DNA of 40,566 bases, from NCBI GenBank assembly GCA_003488005.1, contig DNND01000024.1, forward strand, positions 1 through 40,566. Reading direction: 5' to 3'. Below the pieces are notes generated by a model. It was not told the DNA's origin. It worked only from the letters and a program-made list of their open reading frames with translations, and made no database searches. The translations under genes were made by a program, and so were the position numbers. Source of the DNA: Blastocatellia bacterium (GTDB lineage: Bacteria; Acidobacteriota; Blastocatellia; Pyrinomonadales; Pyrinomonadaceae). This document shows positions 1-7,061 of this stretch, piece by piece. Position 1 is the stretch's first letter, and each line of letters starts with the position of its first letter.

Positions 1-147
1 CCGCTGGCAGGCATTCCAGTAGTGGGCAATGAGGTCAGTACCGCCTGCGGTAGCGGGTGGGTTCTTACGCCAGTTTCCGCTGGCAGGCACTCCAGCAGCG
101 CGCAATGAGGTCAGTACCGCCTGCGGTAGCGGGTGGGTTCTTACGCC
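1..147. repeat. Tandem pair of 76-bp units carrying a REP-like palindrome
   Basis: Two near-identical units (1-76 and 77-147, the second slightly short) each contain the core GAGGTCAGTACCGCCTGCGG followed by TAGCGGGTGG. The same core recurs at 1649-1681, 16259-16416 and 39503-39667. Within it GCCTGCGG/TAGCGGGT can form a small imperfect hairpin. One frame through the repeat reads PPAVAGG and runs open into the downstream cytochrome gene, but this is a by-product of the repeat and not a credible N-terminus. Confidence 0.85.
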
Positions 148-196
148 GGGACTCCCCGAAAGGCCGACACAAACGTCTACCGGGGATTACCCAAAC

Positions 197-1522
197 ATGA
201 TCACATTCTCTCGAAAACAACTTCTCCTTTGTCTCCCCTTGTTGCTGACCGCCGCCTGTCACCGGACCGTTCCCGCCCCCGCAAAACCTCCCGCTGAACA
301 GTCCAAACCCTTTCAACCGCGCGCGCTGCGTGACGTTGTTTTCGAGCGCACACCGGCGCGGCTCGAGCGCGGCAGGTATCTGACCGAGGGCCTGCTCCAA
401 TGCTTCATCTGCCATTCGGATCGTGATTGGACCAAGCCCGGCGCGCCGCCAGTCGCCAACAAAAAAGGCGCCGGCCACATTTGGGAAGATCGTCCCTGGC
501 TAGTAGCGCCCAACCTCACGCCCGACAAAGAAACCGGCGCCGGTGACTGGACCGATGACATGTTTGCCCGCGCCATTCGCGAAGGTGTTGGTCACGACGG
601 GCGCTTGCTCCATCCGCAAATGTGGTCCGGCTCATTCCGCAGTTTGTCTGATGAAGACCTCGCTTCAGTTATCGTCTACCTGCGCGCGCTGGCGCCTGTG
701 CTCAATCCTTTGCCGAAAACAAATATTCCTGAAGAACGGAAGAAAACTCTTCCCACACTCGAGCCACTTGTCGATCCTGTTCCGCAACCTGACCTGTCGG
801 ACGCAGTTAAGCGCGGCACCTATCTCGCGCGCATCGCCGACTGTGCCGGCTGTCACACTGCCTGGGAAGCGCCCATCGTTCCTGGATTTTATGCGGGAGG
901 AAATTTTATCGAGCGCGGCAAGGAAAAGATTTTCAGCGCCAATCTCACGCCCGACTCTACCGGCATCGGCTATTACGACGATGCGCTTTTCCGTAGCACG
1001 ATTCGCACTGGACACGTGAAGGCACGCAAGCTGAGTTCGCTCATGCCCTGGATCGTCTTTCGTAATTTGAATGACGACGATCTGAAGGATTTGTTTGCCT
1101 ACTTGCGCGCGCGCCGCCCGGTGCATCACGTGGTTGATAACACTGAGCCGCCCACCGAATGTCCCGCGTGCGGACAGAAACACGGCTACGGCGATCGCAA
1201 CAGCAAGAAAACCGTCGTCGCCGTCAGCATCGATACCAATGCTTACGCTGACTATGTCGGTCGCTACCGCTTCGACGATGGCTTCATGATTACGATCAGC
1301 ACAGAAGGCAACAATTCCTACGGCGGCAACAATCTCAACGGCGGCAACAAACTCTTCATTCAATTCGCCAACGACCCTCGCAAGATCGAATTGATTCCCA
1401 TCTCGGCCACCGAATTCACCGCCGCTGACATTCCCGACGTGATCACCTTCGAGCGCAACGCGCAAGGGCACGTCACCCACCTGCTCTCCAACGTCGACGA
1501 AGTTGGTAAGAAGATTGAGTGA
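197..1522 (+). CDS. Di-haem cytochrome c lipoprotein with C-terminal DUF3471-like domain
   Basis: A 441-residue exported electron-transfer protein. ATG 197 is chosen because it gives a clean lipoprotein signal (basic start, Leu-rich core, lipobox LTAAC); the open frame upstream is REP repeat. Two class I cytochrome c modules follow, with haem-binding CxxCH at residues 69-73 (CFICH) and 216-220 (CAGCH), each followed by a 'NLTPD' stretch typical of this cytochrome family. A CPAC pair lies at 322-325. The last 90 or so residues (from DYVGRYRF to FERNAQGHVT) resemble the DUF3471 beta domain usually found behind serine beta-lactamase-like hydrolases, an unusual partner for a cytochrome. It probably sits in the periplasm and passes electrons to or from an unidentified dehydrogenase. 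The substrate is unknown. Confidence 0.88.
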   Translation: MITFSRKQLLLCLPLLLTAACHRTVPAPAKPPAEQSKPFQPRALRDVVFERTPARLERGRYLTEGLLQCFICHSDRDWTKPGAPPVANKKGAGHIWEDRPWLVAPNLTPDKETGAGDWTDDMFARAIREGVGHDGRLLHPQMWSGSFRSLSDEDLASVIVYLRALAPVLNPLPKTNIPEERKKTLPTLEPLVDPVPQPDLSDAVKRGTYLARIADCAGCHTAWEAPIVPGFYAGGNFIERGKEKIFSANLTPDSTGIGYYDDALFRSTIRTGHVKARKLSSLMPWIVFRNLNDDDLKDLFAYLRARRPVHHVVDNTEPPTECPACGQKHGYGDRNSKKTVVAVSIDTNAYADYVGRYRFDDGFMITISTEGNNSYGGNNLNGGNKLFIQFANDPRKIELIPISATEFTAADIPDVITFERNAQGHVTHLLSNVDEVGKKIE

Positions 1523-1605
1523 GCAGTGAGCAGTGGGCAGTGGGCAGGGCAGCGAGTGATGAGTGATGAGTGGTGAGTACCGAGTACTGAGTACTGAGTA
1601 CTGAG
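1521..1605. repeat. Heptanucleotide short tandem repeats
   Basis: Consecutive 7-bp units start inside the stop codon of the cytochrome gene: GAGCAGT twice (1521-1534), GGGCAGT/GGGCAGG (1535-1548), GAGTGAT twice (1554-1567), GAGTGGT, GAGTACC and GAGTACT three times (1582-1602). The unit drifts in sequence but keeps the 7-bp period. Together with the REP copy at 1649 and the array at 1794 it fills most of the 337-bp gap 1523-1859; no gene is seen there. Confidence 0.85.
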
Positions 1606-1648
1606 GCAAGAAGTAGGTCTTGCGTTCGCAGCCGTTCCGCTAGCGGTC

Positions 1649-1681
1649 GATGAGGTCAGTACCGCCTGCGGTAGCGGGTGG
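1649..1681 (+). repeat. Solitary REP-like core
   Basis: One copy of the TGAGGTCAGTACCGCCTGCGG...TAGCGGGTGG core, in the same orientation as the copies at 1-147. It has no inverted partner nearby. Confidence 0.8.
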
Positions 1682-1793
1682 ATGTATTATCCTTTTTCGC
1701 CAAGCCCTAACTCCCGAGCAAAAGCGCCCAAGCATTCACGATTCACGGCTCTATCATCTGTGTAATCCGCGTAATCTGCGGATGTTTCCGGCT

Positions 1794-1854
1794 GTTTACT
1801 GTTTGCCGTTTGCTCTTTGCTTTTCCATTTTACCATTCACCATTTACCATTCAC
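1794..1854. repeat. Heptanucleotide repeats in methyltransferase leader
   Basis: GTTTACT, GTTTGCC, GTTTGCT and CTTTGCT (1794-1821) are followed by CCATTTT, ACCATTC, ACCATTT and ACCATTC (1825-1852), all on a 7-bp period. The array ends about 7 bp before the ATG of the next gene, so it occupies the place where a ribosome-binding site would be. Confidence 0.75.
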
Positions 1855-1859
1855 CTCGC

Positions 1860-2636
1860 ATGTCTTCCACCTTTCAAGCAGACTTTGATCGCATCGCACT
1901 CGCTTCACCCGAAGGTGGGATTCAAAACGAGCACTACCACAACTTTCTTCTCAAACAAGTTCCTTCGCGCTGCGACCAGGTTCTGGAAATTGGCTGCGGC
2001 ACCGGAACCTTCGCCCGCGCGCTGGCCGCGCGTTCGAATCATGTGCTCGGCATTGATCTCTCGCCGGAAATGATTCGTCTCGCGCGCGAAAACTCAACTC
2101 AGTCAAGCAAGGCCCGAGGTCAGCAAGCTCGAGGTCAGCAGGCTCGAGGTCAGCAGGCTGGAGTTCAGGAGGCTCGAGGTCAGGAAGGGGGCGTGCCCCC
2201 GCTTTGGTTTTCTAACCTTGAATTTCAGGTGGGCGATATTCTTCAGTTCGATCTACCGTCGGAGCACTTCGACTGCATTGCCAGCATCGCGACCCTTCAT
2301 CACCTGCCATTTCGTGAAGTGTTGTTGAAAATGAAAGCAGCGCTCAAGCCTGGCGGCGTATTGCTGATCCTCGATTTGTTCGAACCACAAGGCGTGTCGG
2401 ACTGGCTACTAAATTTCCCTGCCCTCTCCGTAAGCACCATACTGCGTTTGATTAGTCATCACCGGCTGCGCCCCCGCCGCGAAGTGCGCGCCGCCTGGGC
2501 CGCCCACGAAGCCCACGACCTCTACCCAACGATGACCGACATGCGCTCCATCTGCGCCGACCTCCTCCCCGGTGCCAAAGTCAGAAAACATCTCCTTTGG
2601 CGCTACTCAATTGTTTGGTATAACTCAAACTCATGA
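1860..2636 (+). CDS. Class I SAM-dependent methyltransferase with in-frame repeat insertion
   Basis: A 258-residue Rossmann-fold methyltransferase of the UbiE/SmtA-like type, cytosolic, substrate unknown. Motif I is VLEIGCGTGTFA (residues 41-52), followed by the acidic strand GIDLSPEM. The third-strand region is FQVGDILQFDLP, with ASIATLHHLPF after it. The post-core motif is LKPGGVLLILDLF. ATG 1860 begins directly after the heptamer array; the open frame upstream is repeat sequence. Between the second strand and the third (residues 85-109) are five ARGQQ-type pentapeptides encoded by a 15-bp tandem array; family members normally have a short loop here. The stop overlaps the start of the restriction endonuclease gene by ATGA. 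Confidence 0.85.
   Translation: MSSTFQADFDRIALASPEGGIQNEHYHNFLLKQVPSRCDQVLEIGCGTGTFARALAARSNHVLGIDLSPEMIRLARENSTQSSKARGQQARGQQARGQQAGVQEARGQEGGVPPLWFSNLEFQVGDILQFDLPSEHFDCIASIATLHHLPFREVLLKMKAALKPGGVLLILDLFEPQGVSDWLLNFPALSVSTILRLISHHRLRPRREVRAAWAAHEAHDLYPTMTDMRSICADLLPGAKVRKHLLWRYSIVWYNSNS
2112..2186 (+). repeat. Five 15-bp tandem units inside a coding region
   Basis: Units at 2112, 2127, 2142, 2157 and 2172 have the consensus GCTCGAGGTCAGCAG and encode ARGQQ or a close variant. Because 15 is a multiple of three, the array keeps the methyltransferase frame. The intergenic arrays in this window use a 7-bp period. Confidence 0.9.
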
Positions 2637-3835
2637 ACCTTTCCTCCATCTTTTCCCATGTCGCTCACAAACAACTTGTTCGCGTTGATCTTCCAAAATT
2701 GGGTTCAAACCAACACGAACTTAACGGTGTAACAGCACTCAAGGAATTCTTTGGATCTACAGAACCTTCACGCGGAAAGATAAGTTGGCATTACTTCGCT
2801 GACGATCAGGATCCGATCCAGGATGAGGGCGAGTTCACGTTCTACGATGCACGCGCCAAAAGCGCGGAAACCACTGGACGCAGCGAGTGGCGTTTTTACT
2901 ACTACGGGAATTTTCTCTCATGCGCGACGATAGGTGATTGGTTCTTTCTGGTGCGCTCCCAATCGGGACGCTTGTTCGGATTGGTGTTCCAGCAGGATTC
3001 AGCATGGCTTCGGGCAGCCCAAGCGTTGTTCGGAGTTGAAGCGTCGGATCCATCATTCTATCTGGTGACCCGCGAGATTCTCGACAACCAACAGGTTGAA
3101 TTACTTCGCCGACAAATTCTGACTGAACTCGACTTGGAAGTTACGCTTCCGGCACGTCCAAGCGATGAAGAGCTGATGCTTAAGAAATACAACCGAACGT
3201 TTCCAACAACTAAAGAGATGGCAGCGTTAGCGCGCTCCCAAGTAGAAGTAGACTTGCAAAAGCCCGACGAAGTGCTGGTTCGTTGGCTTGATAGAGAGGA
3301 AGAACTATTCAGGGCCTTGGAGAATGTCATTATCGGAGAACGCCTGAAGGCTGGGTTTGAATCAGTCGACGATTTCATTGCATATTCACTCTCCGTGCAA
3401 AACCGACGGAAATCCCGAATGGGCTTAGCTCTTCAAAACCACCTCGCCGAATTGTTTACCCAACAGGGCTTGAAATTCACCGCGCAGGCTCACACAGAAG
3501 CAAACAATCGACCCGATTTCATCTTTCCCGGCGAACGGCAATATCATGATGCAGCGTTCGAGGTAGCGCTGCTGGTAATGCTTGGCGTGAAGTCGACGAG
3601 TAAGGACCGATGGCGACAGGTTCTAACAGAGGCCGATAAAATCCGTCGAAAACATCTTTGCACGCTTGAACCGGGCATCTCGACTAAACAGACCGATGAG
3701 ATGGTCCGGCAAGAGTTGACGCTTGTTGTTCCCGCTACATTGCATGAAACCTATACTAGAGCTCAGCGCGAGTGGTTATTAAGTGTCGGGGCGTTTATCG
3801 AATTCGCACGTGGCAAACAGAGTCAGGAACCCTAA
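2633..3835 (+). CDS. EcoRII-family type IIE restriction endonuclease
   Basis: A 400-residue enzyme predicted to cut unmethylated CCWGG-type sites (CCNGG is possible). The C-terminal half matches the EcoRII catalytic domain closely: SVQNRRKSRMG, then PDFIFPG, then VKSTSKDRWRQV. The catalytic set D295, K320 and E333 has the same spacing as D299, K324 and E337 of EcoRII, so the nuclease looks intact. The N-terminal half (about 1-190) is in the position of the effector-DNA-binding domain of EcoRII but is divergent. Total length is close to EcoRII (about 404). ATG 2633 overlaps the stop of the upstream methyltransferase, which suggests translational coupling. Vsr lies 75 bp downstream on the same strand, and the matching methyltransferase converges from the other side. 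Confidence 0.93.
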   Translation: MNLSSIFSHVAHKQLVRVDLPKLGSNQHELNGVTALKEFFGSTEPSRGKISWHYFADDQDPIQDEGEFTFYDARAKSAETTGRSEWRFYYYGNFLSCATIGDWFFLVRSQSGRLFGLVFQQDSAWLRAAQALFGVEASDPSFYLVTREILDNQQVELLRRQILTELDLEVTLPARPSDEELMLKKYNRTFPTTKEMAALARSQVEVDLQKPDEVLVRWLDREEELFRALENVIIGERLKAGFESVDDFIAYSLSVQNRRKSRMGLALQNHLAELFTQQGLKFTAQAHTEANNRPDFIFPGERQYHDAAFEVALLVMLGVKSTSKDRWRQVLTEADKIRRKHLCTLEPGISTKQTDEMVRQELTLVVPATLHETYTRAQREWLLSVGAFIEFARGKQSQEP

Positions 3836-3910
3836 ATAGGCCGCATCGAAACTACTCATTAACTACCGCTCACTATCTCGCCACTGAGTCATTAGAATAC
3901 CCCACAAAAA

Positions 3911-4318
3911 ATGGCAGACGTATTAACGCCAGCACAACGTAGCTTCAATATGTCGCGTATCAAGAATCGGAATACGCGGCCTGAGATGATCGTGCGCTCT
4001 ATTGTTCATCGGCTGGGTTATCGATATCGACTCCACAAGAAAAATCTTCCAGGCAAACCGGACGTGGTTCTTGTGCGCCATCGAAAGATCATCGATGTGC
4101 ATGGATGCTTCTTTCACATGCACACCTGCAAGTATGGGAAGGTAGTACCCGCGACGAACGCTGAGTTTTGGAAAGCAAAGCGGTTGTCGAACGTGGAGAG
4201 GGATCGTCGGAACTTGCGAGCATTGAAGCGGGAAGGTTGGCGCGTGATGACTGTCTGGGAATGCGAAACCAGAAACGCCAAACAGCTTGCAAAACGGCTG
4301 GAAAGATTTCTGAAATAG
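3911..4318 (+). CDS. vsr: Very short patch repair endonuclease Vsr
   Basis: A 135-residue nuclease that nicks next to T:G mismatches arising when 5-methylcytosine deaminates in sites of the partner methyltransferase. Key residues align with E. coli Vsr: catalytic D51 (GKPDVV), H64, C66, H69, H71 and C73 (in GCFFHMHTC), and the zinc-ligand Cys at about 118 (VWEC). The intercalating Trp68 of E. coli is Phe68 here, while the second Trp (EFWKAK, about 87) is kept. ATG 3911 starts MADV as in E. coli. No good ribosome-binding site is seen, so it may depend on transcription from the restriction gene. The stop lies 9 bp from the convergent methyltransferase stop. Confidence 0.95.
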   Translation: MADVLTPAQRSFNMSRIKNRNTRPEMIVRSIVHRLGYRYRLHKKNLPGKPDVVLVRHRKIIDVHGCFFHMHTCKYGKVVPATNAEFWKAKRLSNVERDRRNLRALKREGWRVMTVWECETRNAKQLAKRLERFLK

Positions 4319-4327
4319 TAACGTCTC

Positions 4328-5338
4328 TTAGGCAGATGATGCATGAGAGAGAGATAGCTGCCGTGCTTTTCGGTATACCCGACGTGTCGATTTTTGTCCT
4401 TCGAATAGACACTTAACCATTTCGCCCGCTATGTGCTCGACCACAGGGACAACCACCGAATTACCAAACTGTTTGTATGCCCTGGTATCGCTAACTTCGA
4501 TTTGGAAATCCTCGGGAAATCCCATTAGCCTTGCGCATTCGCGGGGCGTTAAGCGGCGCGGGTTTTTACCCTTTTGTTGGATCAGTATTTCGCTACCGTC
4601 CTTGTAATAGCGTGCACTTAGCGTCCGTGCGATTCCTTTAGGATCAGTCAACCCGAAGCCAAACCCATTTCCTTTTGCGCGATGCTTATCAGCATAATCC
4701 CTAAGATATTTCCAGAGATGGTTAGTTAAGGTGTAACGATCCTCAACTTGGGGTTCAAGGATTTTCCCAAAGCGGGGTTTCAGGTCTGGGAGTTTTGGCA
4801 ACTGGAAGCTAACAGGGTCTCTGAAGCCAATTAAATATATTCGTTCCCTATGTTGAGGTACGACGGAACGTGCATCGAGCAGCTCAGGATACACGTGGTA
4901 GCCAAGTTCGTCTTCGAGAGTATGCAAGATAGTCTCATAAGTGTGCCCTGTGTCGTGTCTCATGAGGTTCTTTACGTTTTCAAGGAGGAAGGCTTTTGGC
5001 TTCTTTGCTTTGATGATCCGAGCCACGTCAAAAAACAAAGTGCCTTGTGTAGCATGTTCGAATCCATGGGCATTACCCAGGGCGTTGTTTTTTGTGACGC
5101 CGGCGATTGAGAACGGCTGGCATGGAAAGCCGGCAGTGAGAATGTCATGATCGGGAATGTCCTCTGCCTCTATCTTAGTGATATCCCCGGCGGGTTTTTC
5201 ATGAAAATTTGCTTCGTAGGTTTGGGTCGCATACTTGTCCCACTCGGAAGCGAATAAGCAAGTTCCTCCGACGTTCTGGAACGCTATTCGAAAGCCGCCA
5301 ATGCCGGCAAACAATTCAATGAAAGTAAACGAGGCCAT
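4328..5338 (-). CDS. dcm: Dcm-type DNA (cytosine-5) methyltransferase
   Basis: A 336-residue C5 methylase that protects the EcoRII-type site. Ordered motifs: I FAGIGG (10-15), IV FPCQPFS with catalytic C73, VI ENV (120-122), VIII QHRERIYLIG (162-171), a variable region, IX RRLTPRECARLMGFP and X GNSVVVPVV. The stretches GNGFGFGLTDP and ARTLSARYYKDGSEILI before motif IX are typical of the M.EcoRII/Dcm/M.SsoII group, supporting a CCWGG or CCNGG target. It lies on the strand opposite the restriction and vsr genes. It could be the sixth gene of the upstream GHKL operon (236-bp gap 5339-5574, where I see no gene) or have its own promoter there. The Arg/Ser-rich tail of about 25 residues is not part of the usual fold. 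Confidence 0.95.
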   Translation of the reverse strand: MASFTFIELFAGIGGFRIAFQNVGGTCLFASEWDKYATQTYEANFHEKPAGDITKIEAEDIPDHDILTAGFPCQPFSIAGVTKNNALGNAHGFEHATQGTLFFDVARIIKAKKPKAFLLENVKNLMRHDTGHTYETILHTLEDELGYHVYPELLDARSVVPQHRERIYLIGFRDPVSFQLPKLPDLKPRFGKILEPQVEDRYTLTNHLWKYLRDYADKHRAKGNGFGFGLTDPKGIARTLSARYYKDGSEILIQQKGKNPRRLTPRECARLMGFPEDFQIEVSDTRAYKQFGNSVVVPVVEHIAGEMVKCLFEGQKSTRRVYRKARQLSLSHASSA

Positions 5339-5574
5339 ATGTTCAGGTAACTTTTCGATATCTCTGAAATGTTGTGGCGTATGTTAAGACCGTCCTGCAG
5401 GATTAACAAGAACGTTTTGCCGGAGGGCGTAGTCTACTCTATGAAAGAATTCTTGCTGCACGACCGCAGCCTCGAGATTTGATATTGCTCACCGGACATC
5501 TTGGTATTGAACACTAAGCGTCTTCATCATCTACTTCTTTCATCAGTCGATTTATAGTTCCTAATCAAGTGAAA

Positions 5575-6300
5575 TCATTTCTGCGCCGGGAGGAACTTAC
5601 TAAACTCTTGCGGCATCATGCCCATCAAATCCAATGCCTCCATCATATAAAGGTTCCACGTTACGTCAAATTGCTGTAAGACGTCAGCGAGTCGCCGTGC
5701 GCTGCCGGGTCCCTTGCCTGCCGCTCCGCGTCGCGGCCGCCGCGTGGATCGATCTATATATAGATTCGTAGCTAGTTCAACCACAGCCCGATTTGTGACA
5801 AGCTCTTGCCGTGCGGAAATCTGCTCAGCAATCTCGCCAGGTTTACTTAGAGGCCCGCTAAGCAAAGCAAGAGCTCGGTCAGGATTGTCGCGATGCGTTC
5901 TATAAATCCGGAATGGACCTGCAAGTAAGTGGCGATAATACTTTCTAAAATTCGAAGTTGCTGGTATCCATCGCGCCCGGTCGCCAGGTTTTCTCTTGCC
6001 TGACTTATCAACTGGGCAGAGCTGGTCAAAGAAATACAATGAAAGCCAAGCCCAAATACCTCGATCCCTATCAAGTTCAGGTATCCCGGAGTCTGCCAAG
6101 AGATCGTAGAGGTATCTAGCAGCCTCTAATCGGCTGGCAAATGTTTGCATCTTGATCTCGATTGCGTTGGGGAGATCTTCGGTGGTGTGCGGATCTTCCA
6201 AAATCGGGGACGGAACTGGTAAAGGCTCCTCGCCTGTCAGAGAGTCTAAGAAATCATTAAACCTTTCTAGCCCCAGTTTATTGAACCTCTTGATGATCAC
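5575..6300 (-). CDS. Uncharacterised helical protein, last gene of GHKL operon (possibly DUF6339)
   Basis: A 241-residue, largely helical soluble protein with no signal peptide or membrane segment. A conserved-looking middle reads GIWAWLSLYFFDQLCP, followed by ARWIP and YYRHLLAGPFRIYR. A basic linker (RSTRRPRRG) precedes a helical tail. It may belong to DUF6339, a family I associate from memory with methyltransferase/Vsr/GHKL neighbourhoods; this needs an HMM check. The start is GTG 6300, sharing one base with the TAG stop of the gene before it, with AGGAGG about 10 bases upstream. The only in-frame ATGs are far inside. The tight coupling says its product is needed with the ATPase and the 253-residue protein. 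No catalytic motif is recognised. Confidence 0.75.
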   Translation of the reverse strand: MIIKRFNKLGLERFNDFLDSLTGEEPLPVPSPILEDPHTTEDLPNAIEIKMQTFASRLEAARYLYDLLADSGIPELDRDRGIWAWLSLYFFDQLCPVDKSGKRKPGDRARWIPATSNFRKYYRHLLAGPFRIYRTHRDNPDRALALLSGPLSKPGEIAEQISARQELVTNRAVVELATNLYIDRSTRRPRRGAAGKGPGSARRLADVLQQFDVTWNLYMMEALDLMGMMPQEFSKFLPAQK

Positions 6301-7061
6301 TACGACTGCTCCTCCTTCCAGTATGTGCGAAACTGTTCCAACATTCCGTGCGATTTTGAAAAGGCTGCAACAGCGTTGTCCACCCAGTCGTCATATTCCG
6401 AAAAGCCCTTCTCCTCCGGAGGAGCGGACACACCCGGAAGTCGAGTAGCATATCGTAGCCATTCAGCCCTCCAATCTTCGACATCGTCCACCTCATGATA
6501 TTTTTCGACCCACAAGATTCTAGTTAGTATTTGTCGCAGAACCTGCGGATAAACCAGCGAAACAAAGACCGGTAGTTTAGCTACCGTGCGCCAGTCACCC
6601 AAGGATGAATTAACCAGTAAAAGAGGACGGTCAGCGAAGTCCATCTTAGTAATTTCGAAGTCGAGGTCCTCGGAAGCAACAGGTAGAAGGGGCGCTCGTT
6701 TCTCCTCCTGTTCTTCAGATAACTGAAAGGGAATTTGGTCTGCCTCAGCCAATAACTTTCCAGGAGTAGGCTCACCGGATGTAACCCTCACACGGAATCG
6801 CACGCCTTCGGGCGAATCGAATTCTGTCAATTCTCGGTTCTCAGAAGGAATAAGCTCATAAACAGTTCCGAAGTCAAACCGCATCCAACCAGTCTGCCGA
6901 TACGCTTCGACTGAAACGGTGGCCTCCTTTGGTAAAGAGTAATCCTCGAGTTCAACCTTCGCATCGAACCTTGCCGGCCCGCTTGGGTTACTGTGGACTA
7001 CAACACTAACGTGGTCCCTTGTTATTCGTTTGCGCCCGGTGTAGTTAATTCGTCGAATCAT
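6300..7061 (-). CDS. Uncharacterised protein, fourth gene of GHKL operon
   Basis: A 253-residue soluble protein I do not recognise. The first 110 residues look beta-rich (INYTGRKRITRDHVSVVVH, then alternating hydrophobics), followed by an acidic linker (SEEQEEKRAP). A mixed region (EDLDFEITKMDF, RPLLLVNSSLGDW) follows, then a helical C-terminal third with many Trp and Tyr residues. There is no nuclease or nucleotide-binding signature. ATG 7061 lies within the end of the ATPase gene (17-base overlap) behind a GGGAGGA ribosome-binding site, so translation is coupled. Its position beside the GHKL gene suggests a structural or DNA-binding partner of the ATPase; that is inference only. Confidence 0.75.
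   Translation of the reverse strand: MIRRINYTGRKRITRDHVSVVVHSNPSGPARFDAKVELEDYSLPKEATVSVEAYRQTGWMRFDFGTVYELIPSENRELTEFDSPEGVRFRVRVTSGEPTPGKLLAEADQIPFQLSEEQEEKRAPLLPVASEDLDFEITKMDFADRPLLLVNSSLGDWRTVAKLPVFVSLVYPQVLRQILTRILWVEKYHEVDDVEDWRAEWLRYATRLPGVSAPPEEKGFSEYDDWVDNAVAAFSKSHGMLEQFRTYWKEEQS

Noticed and set aside
29..196. N-terminal extension of the cytochrome frame from ATG 29
   Set aside because: It translates the REP repeat (PPAVAGG) and would bury the lipoprotein signal; ATG 197 restores it.
665..1609. Long minus-strand frame opposite the cytochrome gene
   Set aside because: It is antisense to a gene with two CxxCH motifs and its own N-terminus is repeat-derived; a GC-driven shadow.
1650..1859. 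Upstream extension of the methyltransferase frame
   Set aside because: It reads REP and heptamer repeats, with no conserved fold before MSSTFQ at 1860.
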